Notes: a model not told the origin generated them from the letters alone. A DNA stretch of 56,629 nucleotides from Leptolinea sp964404415 (GCA_964404415.1 CAYOKC010000003.1:1-56629); one strand, 5' to 3'; positions 1-9,274 are shown, counted from the first letter of the stretch. Program-made: numbers and translations.

Positions 1-666
1 ATAGATCTCATACGGGGTGACAACCTGCTCCATGCGCCCCTGGCTCATCACCACGATGCGGTCAGAGAGTGACAGAGCTTCCTCCTGGTCGTGGGTCACA
101 TAGATCGTGGTGATGCCGAGTTGTTGTTGGATGCGCCGGATTTCCTGCCGCAGCTCCACGCGAATCTTGGCATCCAGAGCGGAGAGCGGTTCATCCAGTA
201 GAAGAGCCTGCGGTTTGAATGCCAGTGCCCGTGCCAGAGCCACGCGCTGCTGCTGCCCGCCAGAAAGCTGCGACGGGAACCGGTTGGCAAATTCTTCCAT
301 ATGGATCAACACCAGCATGTCATCCACCCGTTTTTTGATTTCTGTTCGATGGGTGCCGGCGATCTTAAGACCGTAACCAATGTTTTCGGCAACGGTCATG
401 TTGGGAAATAACGCGTAAGACTGGAACACCATACCCACCTTGCGGCGGTTTGGCGGGGTGAATGTCATATCCTGACCGGCCAGGGTGACATTGCCCGATG
501 TGGGTAATTCAAAACCGGCGATCATACGCAGAGTGGTGGTCTTTCCGCAACCGCTGGGGCCTAAGAAGGAAATGAATTCTCCCTGTTCCGCCTGAAGGTT
601 GAAATCTTCCACAGCCACACGTTCGGAAAAAGCTTTTTTTACATGGGTAAGTTCAATGAAACTCAT
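1..666 (-). CDS. ABC transporter ATP-binding protein, PotA/FbpC type (3' end cut by window edge)
   Basis: Nucleotide-binding subunit that powers the importer encoded by the next three genes upstream. The visible 222 residues hold a full ATPase core: Walker A GPSGCGKTT near residue 34, Q-loop VFQSYALFPN near 80, signature LSGGQQQRVALARAL near 135, Walker B LLLDEPLSALD and the switch VTHDQEEALSLSDR. This order and the wording of the D-loop are those of the PotA/FbpC/UgpC (CUT1/MOI) group. Those proteins usually carry a C-terminal OB-fold regulatory domain, which would lie beyond the left edge. It is 25 nt downstream of the second permease gene on the same strand, so it is the last gene of the operon seen here. 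The substrate cannot be read from the ATPase. Confidence 0.93.
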   Translation of the reverse strand, partial: MSFIELTHVKKAFSERVAVEDFNLQAEQGEFISFLGPSGCGKTTTLRMIAGFELPTSGNVTLAGQDMTFTPPNRRKVGMVFQSYALFPNMTVAENIGYGLKIAGTHRTEIKKRVDDMLVLIHMEEFANRFPSQLSGGQQQRVALARALAFKPQALLLDEPLSALDAKIRVELRQEIRRIQQQLGITTIYVTHDQEEALSLSDRIVVMSQGRMEQVVTPYEIY

Positions 667-691
667 TTTGACCTCGCTTTTTTCTTTATCT

Positions 692-1501
692 TCAACGACC
701 TGTCAACTGCTGACTGGACCCGCCGCGGCTGAACCACTGGATCAGGCCAAGGCACACCCAGGTAAGGGCGTAACTGAGGATGGCCAGGGCAGCCGGCTCA
801 TACGCGCGGGAACGCCCAACCAGAACCATGTATGGCCCCAGAGCCGGGCGGACCAGAAAATCGCCCAGAATCAACTCACCGATCACTGTGGCGAAACAGA
901 TAAGGGACCCACTCAAGATGGCAATACGCATGTTGGGGATGATCACGTTGAACATCACCTGAAATCCATTGGAGCCCAGACTCTGGGCGGCTTCTGTCAA
1001 TGTACGCACATCAATGGAGCGCATGCCTACGTCAACCGCACGGTACATATATGGCATGGAAAGCACCACATACCCGGCAACCATGAGGATGTCGGTCGAA
1101 AACGGGTGTAGAGTCATCTGCAGGGGCGGCCGGCTGAACGTGCGGATGATGCCGAACACATAAACGATAACGGGAATTATGAACGGGAGAATGGTGATGA
1201 TCTCAATAACCGGCCGTATCTGCGGGAACTTTAGATGTACCCAGTACACAGTGGGCAGGAAAAGTGCCAGACTGATTAATACTGTGATCACACCCATCAC
1301 GACCGAATATTGAAAGCTCTCGAAGAATTTGGGGTCTGATAAGACGATACGGTATGCCTCAAAACTTAATTGCCCCTTGATCATTCGTAATGAAAATTCA
1401 AGAGTCCCGTACAAAGGGATAAAGAAATACAGCATACCCAGCACCGCCCACAAAACACCCCAGGCATTGCCCTTCTTCTTCTGGTTTATGATTTCAGCCA
1501 T
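692..1501 (-). CDS. ABC transporter permease, PotC type
   Basis: Inner-membrane permease of about 269 residues with six predicted membrane segments. The cytoplasmic EAA loop is visible as EAAQSLGSNGFQVMFNVIIP near residue 175, which docks on the ATPase. I chose the ATG at 1501 (MAEIINQKKK) because AGGA lies 7-8 nt upstream; a longer reading to 1543 has no such site and would overlap the preceding gene more. The chosen start overlaps the end of the upstream permease gene by 16 nt, which points to translational coupling. It pairs with that permease to form a heterodimeric pore. Confidence 0.9.
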   Translation of the reverse strand: MAEIINQKKKGNAWGVLWAVLGMLYFFIPLYGTLEFSLRMIKGQLSFEAYRIVLSDPKFFESFQYSVVMGVITVLISLALFLPTVYWVHLKFPQIRPVIEIITILPFIIPVIVYVFGIIRTFSRPPLQMTLHPFSTDILMVAGYVVLSMPYMYRAVDVGMRSIDVRTLTEAAQSLGSNGFQVMFNVIIPNMRIAILSGSLICFATVIGELILGDFLVRPALGPYMVLVGRSRAYEPAALAILSYALTWVCLGLIQWFSRGGSSQQLTGR

Positions 1502-2418
1502 TTTGTTGTCCTGTGCTGCAAAATGGAATACCCGGTGATGCATATGGCCATAACAACCACCATACCCAGTGCCAGCGCGTAACCTTCATTTGGGTTGTTC
1601 AAAACATCGCCGCGGATCTGCTGGCCGATGAGAATGGTCACAAGGTAAATACTTCCCCCCGTGAGAGCCTGGGCAGTGGCAAACGCACCAAACGCGCTGG
1701 CAAAAAGAAGCATCATGGCGCCCAGAATGGATGGGAAGAGAATGGGCAACCCGACATTTATCCAGTATTGGAATGAGTTACCGCCTAGATTATCTGAAGC
1801 TTCCCGCCATTCACGCCTCAGCCCTTCAAGCGCCGGGGTAATGGTCAATACCATCAGCGGGAATTCGAAATAGATATACGTCAACGTCAAACCGGTAATA
1901 CTGTAGAGGTTGAAACCTGTCTCATACAAATTGAATGGACAAATTTTCGCTTCTCCAGCCCCCGCAAAACAGATGTTTTTCAGGAATGTGGTGATGAACC
2001 CGGTATGGCCCAGGGTGGCGATAAACGCGAACGCCAGCGGAACCCCGCCAAAATTGGCGGCAAGCCCGGAAAAGGTCATGATGATATTCCGCATCCACTG
2101 GGGCGCTTTGCCAATGGTGATGGCGTAGGCTACAAAAAAGCCGAATAACCCGCCCGCGATGGATGTGATGACGCTCACCTGAAGGCTGATCGAGAAGGAC
2201 TTCAGCACATACGGGTTCATCAAAACCGAGATATTGCTGAGTGTGAAGTTCCCCTTTTGGTCCAGAAACGCGCCGGCAAAAAGATTGGTAGAGGGCATAA
2301 CCACAAAGGCAAGAATAAACAGGAAAAAAGGCAGTACGCCTATCCATTTGCTATAGGTGTTTAACGTACTTGGTTTATCGGGAACCTTTTTCTCCCGGGT
2401 GTTTTCAATGATCGTCAC
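1486..2418 (-). CDS. ABC transporter permease, PotB type
   Basis: First permease of the importer, 310 residues, with a cytoplasmic N-terminal stretch and six or more hydrophobic segments. The EAA loop reads EASDNLGGNSFQYWINVGLP near residue 210. The start is GTG at 2418, preceded by AAAGGAG about 10 nt upstream. An extracellular loop holds two cysteines (near residues 150-160) that could form a disulfide. The family belongs to the binding-protein-dependent permeases of polyamine, iron(III), thiamine or phosphonate importers, and the sequence alone does not separate these. It follows the binding-protein gene after about 120 nt containing a strong hairpin. Confidence 0.9.
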   Translation of the reverse strand: MTIIENTREKKVPDKPSTLNTYSKWIGVLPFFLFILAFVVMPSTNLFAGAFLDQKGNFTLSNISVLMNPYVLKSFSISLQVSVITSIAGGLFGFFVAYAITIGKAPQWMRNIIMTFSGLAANFGGVPLAFAFIATLGHTGFITTFLKNICFAGAGEAKICPFNLYETGFNLYSITGLTLTYIYFEFPLMVLTITPALEGLRREWREASDNLGGNSFQYWINVGLPILFPSILGAMMLLFASAFGAFATAQALTGGSIYLVTILIGQQIRGDVLNNPNEGYALALGMVVVMAICITGYSILQHRTTKWLKS

Positions 2419-2477
2419 TCTTTTTTGCTCCTTTGCTGGCTGGTATTGGTCTCAAAGGGTATAGGCTTATAGTGTGC

Positions 2478-2511
2478 GGCGTGACCCGGTAAGACAGAAC
2501 CGGGTCACGCC
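2478..2511 (-). other. Strong intergenic hairpin after the binding-protein gene
   Basis: GGCGTGACCCGGT (2478-2490) and ACCGGGTCACGCC (2499-2511) form a perfect 13-bp stem with an 8-nt loop. No T-run follows on either strand, so it is not a standard terminator. Placed between a binding-protein gene and its permeases, such a hairpin typically protects the upstream mRNA from 3' decay and raises binding protein over permease. That role is inferred from position. Confidence 0.7.
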
Positions 2512-2536
2512 TTGGAGAAGTGCCTGATGGGATGTG

Positions 2537-3778
2537 TTAATTATTGGATTTGATATCGAGACCCACAACCGAGTCCCATTGTTCTTTGATGGTGGAACGG
2601 GCTTTGCTGAGCTGATCGCCATTGGGGACAATGGAGTCTTTGAGCAAAGCGGGATCGGGTAGTTTGGCTTTGAGTTCGTCGGAGACAACATTGCGTGAGG
2701 TCAGGTCAGCCAGGCGGGACGGGGCGCAGTATCCTTTGATCCAGGTCAACTGACCTTCGTCAGAGAACAGGTATTCTTCCCAGAGGCGGGCGGCGGCGGG
2801 GTGCGGGGCGTACGCGCTGATCGCCTGGTAGTAGTATCCACCCCAGTTGATGTCAGATGGGTAGACAATTTCAATATTGGGATTGCCCTTGAAGTTGTCT
2901 TTATTGGCGTAAGCCAGGTAGCTCCACTGGAAGGTGATGGGGGTTTCGCCTTTGGCGATAGGGCCGGAGTCGGCGATGAGCGGAAGCAGGTTGCCGGCGG
3001 CATTCATTTCTTTGAAGAAATTGAGGCCGGGCTGGATGTCATCGAGAGTACCGCCATTGGCGAGGGCAGCAGCGTAAACAGTCTGCGCGGCCTGGTTGGA
3101 AGCGCGGGGGTCACCAGCGAGGGCAACTTTGCTCTTGTATTTGGGATCCAGCAGGTCTTTGAAGGTTTTCGGCATTTCGGTGACAACGTCGCTATTGATT
3201 TCGAAGACCATCACACCACTGTAATCTACGAAGAAGTGACCATCAGGATCATTGTTGCCAACGATGGTATCCCAGGTGGCTACTTTGTAGGGAGCCAGCA
3301 GGTTTTCTTCTTTGGCGCTGGGGCCGTAGGCGGGACCGATATCAAGAACATCCGGAGCCTGGGGGCCTTTGTTTTCTTTGTTGTCTTTGATGGCCTGGAT
3401 TTCGTCAGCGGAACCACCATCAGGGTTGAGAGAATTGACTTTGATGCCGTATTTCTTGGAGAAGTTGTCCATCATCTCGCCGTAGTTACACCAATCGCGG
3501 GGCAGGGTGATGACGTTCAGTTCGCCTTCCGCTTTGGCGGCGGCGATCAGGGCTTCCATACCGCCGGCTTCTTCGGCCGATTTGACGGTGTTGAAGTCAA
3601 CTTTGGCCGGGGCGGCTTCTGTAGCGGCATCGGCTTTGGGGGCTTCTGTCGCGGCCGCGGCAGTTTCGGCGGGCTTGGTCGGTTCAGCGGTTGCGGCAGG
3701 TGTGGAGGGCGCGCAGGCAGCTAAAACCATGGTTAGTACAAGTAAGACAAAAACGGGCATAGAAACCTTGTGTTGCAT
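2537..3778 (-). CDS. Extracellular solute-binding lipoprotein of the ABC importer
   Basis: High-affinity substrate receptor, 413 residues. The N-terminus is a lipoprotein signal ending LAACAPS with the lipidated Cys at residue 22, followed by a low-complexity Ala/Pro/Glu/Thr linker (about residues 25-60) that tethers the binding domain to the membrane. From about residue 65 it reads as a type II periplasmic-binding fold of the PotD/AfuA/FbpA group (AAKAEGELNV, DVLDIGPAYGPSAK, LFSDEGQLTW near the C-terminus). GAAGGAAGGATAAATCG lies before the ATG. It is the first gene of the operon, followed by two permeases and an ATPase. The ligand is unknown: no diagnostic iron-binding Tyr pair or polyamine Asp/Glu set could be assigned by eye. 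Confidence 0.9.
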   Translation of the reverse strand: MQHKVSMPVFVLLVLTMVLAACAPSTPAATAEPTKPAETAAAATEAPKADAATEAAPAKVDFNTVKSAEEAGGMEALIAAAKAEGELNVITLPRDWCNYGEMMDNFSKKYGIKVNSLNPDGGSADEIQAIKDNKENKGPQAPDVLDIGPAYGPSAKEENLLAPYKVATWDTIVGNNDPDGHFFVDYSGVMVFEINSDVVTEMPKTFKDLLDPKYKSKVALAGDPRASNQAAQTVYAAALANGGTLDDIQPGLNFFKEMNAAGNLLPLIADSGPIAKGETPITFQWSYLAYANKDNFKGNPNIEIVYPSDINWGGYYYQAISAYAPHPAAARLWEEYLFSDEGQLTWIKGYCAPSRLADLTSRNVVSDELKAKLPDPALLKDSIVPNGDQLSKARSTIKEQWDSVVGLDIKSNN

Positions 3779-4070
3779 CGATTTATCCTTCCTTCTTCTC
3801 TGGCGGTTTGGTTATCTATGCCATAATACCGAGCGTTCATTAACCCATCTTTTCCTGTGAATTAACGGGAATTAACATCGAGTTAAGGGTTATGTGCCCG
3901 GTATTCCAGAAAATGGTTAAAAAAGTGGCGCGAGGTATTTAACCGGATATTAACCCACGATTCCTGATCGCTTAATCAATATGACGGACAATGTACTTAA
4001 ACACGGAATGTCTCTGAAATGGATTTTCGGAAACAACATCTCTACCGGTAAAAGGGAGCCAGTTATAAAT

Positions 4071-4715
4071 ATGACGATTGCTATTTTTGACCTGGATAAC
4101 ACCATACTCGAGGGGGATATTGAGTGGTTATGGGGGGAATACCTGATTCAAAACAAAATGACCGGGCCTGATTATCTGCAGAACATGATGTATTATTTTC
4201 AGTTATACCAATCGGGCACACTTGAGATTCGTGATTATCAACGTTTCTTTCTTAAACCTTTGACCCGGTTGGACAGCACAACGCTAAACACCATGCTGAC
4301 AGATTTTTTCCAAACGGTTGAAAAACTCTGGCGGCCGGCTATGCTGGAACGTATCCAATGGCATAGCGATCAGGGACATACGCCGATCCTGGTAAGTGCT
4401 TCTTCCAGTTTTCTCGTTGAACCGGTGTCAAAGAAGCTGGGATTCCCCTACACGATCTGCTCACAGTCAGAAATCCTTAATGGTGTGCCCACCGGTGAGA
4501 TCACCGGAATACCGGCATACCAGGATGGTAAAGTGCAAAACCTGTTGATCTGGCAATTGGACCATGAGGTATCACTGGATGATAGTTGGGCCTACAGCGA
4601 TTCGTTGAATGACATTCCGATCATGGAAAAAGCGGATCACCCGGTGGCCGTCACACCTGACCCGGCTTTACGTAAATATGCCATGCTCAAAGGCTGGCGG
4701 ATCATGGACCTGTGA
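4071..4715 (+). CDS. HAD-IB family phosphatase (SerB-like)
   Basis: Haloacid-dehalogenase-fold phosphohydrolase of about 214 residues. Motif I is IFDLDNT at residues 4-10 (nucleophile Asp plus acid/base Asp), motif II is LVSASSS near 108, and motifs III/IV appear as a Lys-containing stretch followed by YSDSLNDIPIM near 183. The helical cap lies between motifs I and II, as in the IB subfamily (phosphoserine phosphatase, PGPP and relatives). I start it at the second in-frame ATG (4071), immediately before motif I; a start at 3981 would add 30 residues with no family counterpart. It diverges from the ABC importer operon. It could act on a phosphorylated product of the imported substrate, but that is speculation. 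Confidence 0.85.
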   Translation: MTIAIFDLDNTILEGDIEWLWGEYLIQNKMTGPDYLQNMMYYFQLYQSGTLEIRDYQRFFLKPLTRLDSTTLNTMLTDFFQTVEKLWRPAMLERIQWHSDQGHTPILVSASSSFLVEPVSKKLGFPYTICSQSEILNGVPTGEITGIPAYQDGKVQNLLIWQLDHEVSLDDSWAYSDSLNDIPIMEKADHPVAVTPDPALRKYAMLKGWRIMDL

Positions 4716-4930
4716 ACCAGCGTCATTCCTTAAACTGTCTACTGGCATAGCTCCCGATATAAATATGTTGTCCCCGAATTAATTAATCAGGAATTTACGG
4801 TTTTTTAATGCATTTTTTGACGAATTGGACATTAATATCGGTATTATTGTGGATAGAAAAATGGGGATAGTTTTGGGTTTCCTCAAATTAATATCTTTGT
4901 TCTTTTTATTCACCATCAGGGCGGGGACAT

Positions 4931-7450
4931 ATGCGCATTGGACTTAAAGCCAGATTGTTGTTGTTGGGTATTGATAGTGTAATTATCACGGTTGTGGTGT
5001 TGATTGCTGTTGCGGTTTGGCAGACAAATAGTTCACTGGATACCTCCAACCAACAGATCAACTCATTCATCAACCGGAACATTACCCAGATTTCCACGGA
5101 TATTTTCAACCTGATCCAGTCTCAGGACGAATCATTGCAGAACCAGGTAACCAGCGCCATGAATGTGATGGGCAATCTGGTCACCACGTTTGGGGGGTTT
5201 TCAGAGGGCAGTTCCACTGTCACCTGGCAGGGCACAGATCAACTTTCCGGTGATTCTAAAGAATTTCAACTTCCGGAACTCATGCTTGGGCAAACCAGAG
5301 TTGAAATGGTTACCGAGCAAATGAAAACCGCACCATTGGTAGATAAATTAAGCTCCCTGACAGACGTAAAAGCAACGATCTTCCAGCCTTTACCGAATGA
5401 AACGGGGTTATTGCGGGTCGCCTCCAATGTCGTCGCTTCAGACGGTAAACGGGCTGTTGGCACGTATATCCCAGCCAAATATGCAGATGGCAGCCCGAAT
5501 GATGTTTACACGGCTGTCATGGGTAAGCGTGACTTCATGGGGCTGGCGTATGTGGTCGACGCCTGGTACGTGGCAAAATACCACCCCATTTCAGACAGCA
5601 CGGGTAAAGTCATCGCGGTTTTATTTGTGGGCAAGAAAGAAGAAAGCGTTTCCACGTTGCGGTACGCGATCCAGAACACGGTGGTGGGAGAAACTGGTTA
5701 TGTGGGGATCGTCTCAGGTTCCGGAGAGAAAAAAGGCCGGTATATCATTCCCCCTTCCGCGTCAAAGGCAGATCAGCTTCTCTCTGACGAAGCCGCCGAT
5801 GACCAAAAAGCGGCCTATTCAGAATTATTGGAAAAAGCAATCACCCTCAAATCGGGAGAGACAGTATCCCAAACCGTTAAAGACCTGGAAGGGAATGACC
5901 GTGTTGTTCAGGCTTCCTATTATTCCCCCTGGGATTGGATCATTGTGGTCGATGCCAATCTGGCAGATTATCAGCCATTCTTTGGCGCGTTGAAAGACAA
6001 CCAGAACCTGATGATCAGTCTGTTTGTCCTGATAGGTATCGCGTTGATCATCATTAATTACTTTATTATTGCTCCGCTCACACGCAGCCTTTCTGAACCC
6101 ATTCTGGCATTAACCCGGGCTTCACAGAAATTGTCTGCCGGTGAAATTGACCAACAAATCTCCATCCACCGGTCTGATGAGATCGGAGACCTCGCTGAAG
6201 CATTCCGGGGAATGGTATCTTATTTGAAAGATATGTCAACAACGGCGGCAAAGCTCTCTACCGGCGACCTCACGGCACAGGTAGCCGTGCGTGGAGAAAC
6301 AGACGAACTGGGGCAGGCTTTCAATACGATGATCAAAGAGTGGAAGTCAACCGTTTCTGATCTCCAGAAAAACGCCGCGTCCTTGAATGATGAATCTATT
6401 CAGTTAACCAGAGGGGCTGACCAGATCACTGAAGCGACCACGCAGATATCAACCACTATTCAAGAAATCTCCCGCGGCACAATTCAGCAGGCTGAAAGCG
6501 TTAATCAATCTGCGGTAACCATTACGGGCTTAAGCCAGTCGGTCAATATAGTGGCGCGCGGCTCGCAAGATCAGTCAAACGCCGTTCAGGAAGCAGCCTC
6601 CCGGGTGACTGAAATTTCAACGGCCATACATGAAGTGGAAGACCACGCGAATACCGTCCAGGATCAGGCTGGCAAGGCCGCCGATTCAGCCCGGGAAGGC
6701 GTGAAGACGGTTGAAGGCACCCTGGTGGGAATGCGCCGGATTAAGGAAAAAGTAAACCTTTCGGTGGCGCGGGTGGATGAAATGGGGGCACGTTCACAGG
6801 AAATTGGCAAGATCGTTGAGACCATCGATGATATAGCTTCGCAGACGAACCTGCTCGCGCTAAATGCCGCCATTGAAGCAGCCCGTGCCGGTGAGGCGGG
6901 TAAAGGTTTCGCCGTGGTAGCGGATGAAGTTCGTAAGCTGGCGGAACGCTCCAGCCAGTCGACGAAAGAGATAGGCGACCTGGTCAAGCGCATTCAAAAG
7001 ACCATACAGGATGCCATCACAGCCATGAATGAAAGCTCGATAGAGGTGGAATCCGGCGTGGCACAGGCAGAAAAGTCCGGCGAGTCGCTGAATTTGATCA
7101 TGGACGCAGCGGAGCAGGTAAAAATTCAGGCGGGTTTGGCTGCGAGAGCATCCAATGAGATCCGTGTTTCGTCAACCAGCCTGGTCGAATCTATTGACCG
7201 CGTCGCGGAAATTGTGAAAGGCAATACTGGCGAAGTGGAGAAGATGACTGCCAGTATGGTAGTCACCCATGATATGGTAGAAAATATCGCCAGCATCAGC
7301 GAAGAGAACAGCGCGGCGGTGGAAGAGGTTTCCGCCTCAACGGAGGAAGTCAGCGCACAGGTATCGGAATTCCGTAATTCCGTCCAAAGCCTTTCTGATA
7401 TGGCGGGGTATCTGAGGGTTATCTCGGATAAGTTCAAGATTGGTGATTAA
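4931..7450 (+). CDS. Methyl-accepting chemotaxis protein with an extracellular Cache domain
   Basis: Transmembrane chemoreceptor, 839 residues. TM1 is about residues 7-32, then a roughly 320-residue periplasmic domain of the Cache_3/Cache_2 fusion type, TM2 about 358-380, HAMP about 380-433, a second HAMP-like unit (LSTGDLTAQVAVRGETDELG) about 440-475, and a long coiled-coil signalling domain. The hairpin tip that binds CheA/CheW is ASQTNLLALNAAIEAARAGE near 635-655. There is no C-terminal CheR/CheB docking pentapeptide. The SD is an AGGGCGGGG stretch directly before the ATG. It stands alone, with its own terminator downstream, and no cheA is in the window. The ligand is unknown; Cache domains usually bind small organic acids or amino acids. 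Confidence 0.95.
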   Translation: MRIGLKARLLLLGIDSVIITVVVLIAVAVWQTNSSLDTSNQQINSFINRNITQISTDIFNLIQSQDESLQNQVTSAMNVMGNLVTTFGGFSEGSSTVTWQGTDQLSGDSKEFQLPELMLGQTRVEMVTEQMKTAPLVDKLSSLTDVKATIFQPLPNETGLLRVASNVVASDGKRAVGTYIPAKYADGSPNDVYTAVMGKRDFMGLAYVVDAWYVAKYHPISDSTGKVIAVLFVGKKEESVSTLRYAIQNTVVGETGYVGIVSGSGEKKGRYIIPPSASKADQLLSDEAADDQKAAYSELLEKAITLKSGETVSQTVKDLEGNDRVVQASYYSPWDWIIVVDANLADYQPFFGALKDNQNLMISLFVLIGIALIIINYFIIAPLTRSLSEPILALTRASQKLSAGEIDQQISIHRSDEIGDLAEAFRGMVSYLKDMSTTAAKLSTGDLTAQVAVRGETDELGQAFNTMIKEWKSTVSDLQKNAASLNDESIQLTRGADQITEATTQISTTIQEISRGTIQQAESVNQSAVTITGLSQSVNIVARGSQDQSNAVQEAASRVTEISTAIHEVEDHANTVQDQAGKAADSAREGVKTVEGTLVGMRRIKEKVNLSVARVDEMGARSQEIGKIVETIDDIASQTNLLALNAAIEAARAGEAGKGFAVVADEVRKLAERSSQSTKEIGDLVKRIQKTIQDAITAMNESSIEVESGVAQAEKSGESLNLIMDAAEQVKIQAGLAARASNEIRVSSTSLVESIDRVAEIVKGNTGEVEKMTASMVVTHDMVENIASISEENSAAVEEVSASTEEVSAQVSEFRNSVQSLSDMAGYLRVISDKFKIGD

Positions 7451-7474
7451 CCATCCACCGGATGAGTACTATAG

Positions 7475-7510
7475 CGGGGTGGGAGTTTACTCCCACCCCG
7501 TTCTGTTTTA
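7475..7510 (+). terminator. Terminator after the Cache chemoreceptor gene
   Basis: CGGGGTGGGA (7475-7484) pairs with TCCCACCCCG (7491-7500) over a 6-nt loop, followed by TTCTGTTTTA. It lies 24 nt after the stop codon and before the convergent MerR gene, so it may serve both. The T-run is interrupted, so strength is uncertain. Confidence 0.75.
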
Positions 7511-8278
7511 ATCGCGGGTCTCTTTTTCCAACCGGTCACAATACACATCAATGGCCTGTTTCATAAAGTGAGCCAGTCCCTTTCTGACTTTCTCGTAGAG
7601 CGAATTAAAGCGCGGATCATCTACATACATCTGACCGAGTCCGCGCATGCGTTCAATAGAGGGATCGTAAAAGAATTTCATGTGCTGATGCCAGCGTTTG
7701 ACAGCTTCCTGCACCTCCGGGCTTTCCGGTGAAAGATACATCAGGAAAGCCATTGACTGCATATTGGATTCGCCTTCAGCAATGATCTTCGCCTGCTTCT
7801 CCTTGGTATAGCTGTTCCAATCGATGACGTCATCCATGGCATGTTCCCCGTATTTTTCACGGATTTCTTTCTCAAATTCCGGCTGTTTTTCTTCCGTCCA
7901 GCCTTCAAAAAATTCTTCATTTTTCATGGTAGTTCTTCCTTCCAGATAATCAACAGTCTTGTCGATCGTGTGAATAAGTGTACCCAGGTGTTTTGACCTC
8001 TCCTGCAGCGAGGCGCGGTGGGCCTGCAGGGCGCGCACCACATCAAAATCAGGGCGGTTTATCAGATCACGGATCGTCTCCAGCGGGATATCCAACTCGC
8101 GGTAGAACCGGATCTGCTGCAGCTTCAGTATCGACTCCTTCCCGTATTGCCGGTAACCATTTGAACCTATCGTGGTTGGCTTTAGCAGGCCGATGCGGTC
8201 ATAGTAGCGCAATGTCCGGGGGGTGACGCCGGCCAACCGGGCGAGTTTGTTAACTGTAAGATTTTCCGTGTCTGTCAT
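7508..8278 (-). CDS. MerR-family regulator with TipAS antibiotic-sensing domain
   Basis: Transcription activator of 256 residues. Residues 8-75 are a MerR winged helix (NKLARLAGVTPRTLRYYDRIGLLKP), 76-115 the coiled-coil dimerisation helix (LEGRTTM boundary), and about 116-250 a TipAS domain with EEFFEGWTEEKQPEFE and DRLEKE. TipAS proteins bind thiopeptides or other hydrophobic multidrug ligands and then activate promoters with over-long spacers. An internal Met at the boundary (MKNEEF, preceded by an AAGGAAGAAC stretch) is the position where TipA genes also make a short TipAS form, so a second product is possible. The gene sits behind a promoter with exactly such a 19-bp spacer and probably autoregulates. 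Confidence 0.9.
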   Translation of the reverse strand: MTDTENLTVNKLARLAGVTPRTLRYYDRIGLLKPTTIGSNGYRQYGKESILKLQQIRFYRELDIPLETIRDLINRPDFDVVRALQAHRASLQERSKHLGTLIHTIDKTVDYLEGRTTMKNEEFFEGWTEEKQPEFEKEIREKYGEHAMDDVIDWNSYTKEKQAKIIAEGESNMQSMAFLMYLSPESPEVQEAVKRWHQHMKFFYDPSIERMRGLGQMYVDDPRFNSLYEKVRKGLAHFMKQAIDVYCDRLEKETRD

Positions 8279-8284
8279 GCTGAC

Positions 8285-8315
8285 AGTATAAAGTATGACG
8301 TAACGTTAATGTCAA
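8285..8315 (-). promoter_or_regulatory. MerR-type promoter (19-bp spacer) of the TipAS regulator gene
   Basis: On the minus strand TTGACA (8315-8310) and TATACT (8290-8285) are near-perfect boxes separated by 19 bp, the over-long spacing that MerR proteins correct by untwisting. The spacer contains the palindrome TAACGTTA. Only 6 nt separate TATACT from the ATG at 8278, so transcription should begin at or next to the start codon, giving a leaderless mRNA. No Shine-Dalgarno sequence fits in that gap. Confidence 0.75.
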
Positions 8316-8336
8316 GAGATATTTCCCGGATTAAAT

Positions 8337-8360
8337 AAAAAAGCCCTGAAATTCAGGGCT
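8337..8360 (-). terminator. Terminator of the DUF62/ECF operon
   Basis: On the minus strand AGCCCTG and CAGGGCT form a 7-bp stem (8342-8360) with loop AATTT, followed by six T residues. It lies 23 nt after the ecfT stop codon and before the divergent regulator promoter. Confidence 0.85.
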
Positions 8361-8382
8361 CATTTGAGTAAAAAATCTGATC

Positions 8383-9255
8383 TTATGCCGGGATCAACCA
8401 GGAGGGCATCCAGAAAGCGCCAAAATGAAATGCGACGCTCAAAACAATGGAAGCGATCAACATAACACCGGTGAAGATCATCAATCCGTAGTCACGTTTT
8501 CGAAAATCCGTCTTTTCCAGCCAGGTACGCGGTTTGATGCCGAAGCAACGCAGGTCCATGGCATTGGTCACATCTTCGCCGCCAATGATCGAATTCATCG
8601 TCACCGGTACGATCAACGGGGCTACTTTGGCGATCTGAGAGATCAAGCCGCCTTCCACCCGTTCAATCTCATATCCGCGGGCGCGCTGCGCGTCGAGCGT
8701 AACACCGAAATCGCGGGCCAGGGTGGGCACGTAGCGGAAGGCAAGGTCCATGGCGTATGCCACACGGTCCGGCAGGCCAAGCCCTTTGAAGGTGAAGCCG
8801 TACAGACGCGGGTCCATGGAGTAGGGGATGATGATGAAAATGGCAGAGATGGCTGTCACGCGAAGTATCTGGGCCAGGGCGAACCACAGCCGTTCGTACG
8901 TCAGCCGGAACATGATTGGCCAGCCGGTTAATGGCACTGTCCAATTCCAGACGACAAGCGGATGGGTGTTTTCAGGCAGAATGCCAGCCGCGCCGCCCCC
9001 GGTGATGATCGTTCCGATGAAGATCATCATGAACAACAAAAAACTGATCAAAATCCAGGCGCGTTTTGTCTCTTTAAAAGGAACACGGGCGGAACCGTAC
9101 CACAGGAAAGCCAGAACAAAGAAACCGGCCAGAAACCGCACGTCCCAGAAAAATGATATGGCTACCAGAAAAATCAGAGAGAATATCCAGCGCGCGCGCG
9201 GGTCAAACGTTTCCATCAAACTGTTGCGGAGGCGGTATTGCCAGGTTACCAGCAT
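8383..9255 (-). CDS. ecfT: ECF transporter transmembrane component T
   Basis: Scaffold subunit that couples the two ATPase domains to the substrate-binding S component of an energy-coupling-factor importer. It has 290 residues, with four to five hydrophobic segments in the N-terminal half and a last one near the C-terminus. The first coupling-helix signature is QRARGYEIE near residue 190. The second (A-x-x-x-R-G-F in the family) appears as AMDLRCFGI near 235, with Cys in place of Gly. AGGGTAGATT precedes the ATG. It is the last gene of the DUF62-EcfA-EcfS-EcfT operon. The family assignment is firm; it carries no substrate information. Confidence 0.9.
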   Translation of the reverse strand: MLVTWQYRLRNSLMETFDPRARWIFSLIFLVAISFFWDVRFLAGFFVLAFLWYGSARVPFKETKRAWILISFLLFMMIFIGTIITGGGAAGILPENTHPLVVWNWTVPLTGWPIMFRLTYERLWFALAQILRVTAISAIFIIIPYSMDPRLYGFTFKGLGLPDRVAYAMDLAFRYVPTLARDFGVTLDAQRARGYEIERVEGGLISQIAKVAPLIVPVTMNSIIGGEDVTNAMDLRCFGIKPRTWLEKTDFRKRDYGLMIFTGVMLIASIVLSVAFHFGAFWMPSWLIPA

Positions 9256-9274
9256 AATCTACCCTGTAAGAAAA

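Noticed and set aside
2801..3724. Long frame opposite the solute-binding protein gene
   Set aside because: Gly/Phe-rich mirror of an Ala/Pro/Glu-rich real gene on the other strand; no start signal and no family resemblance.
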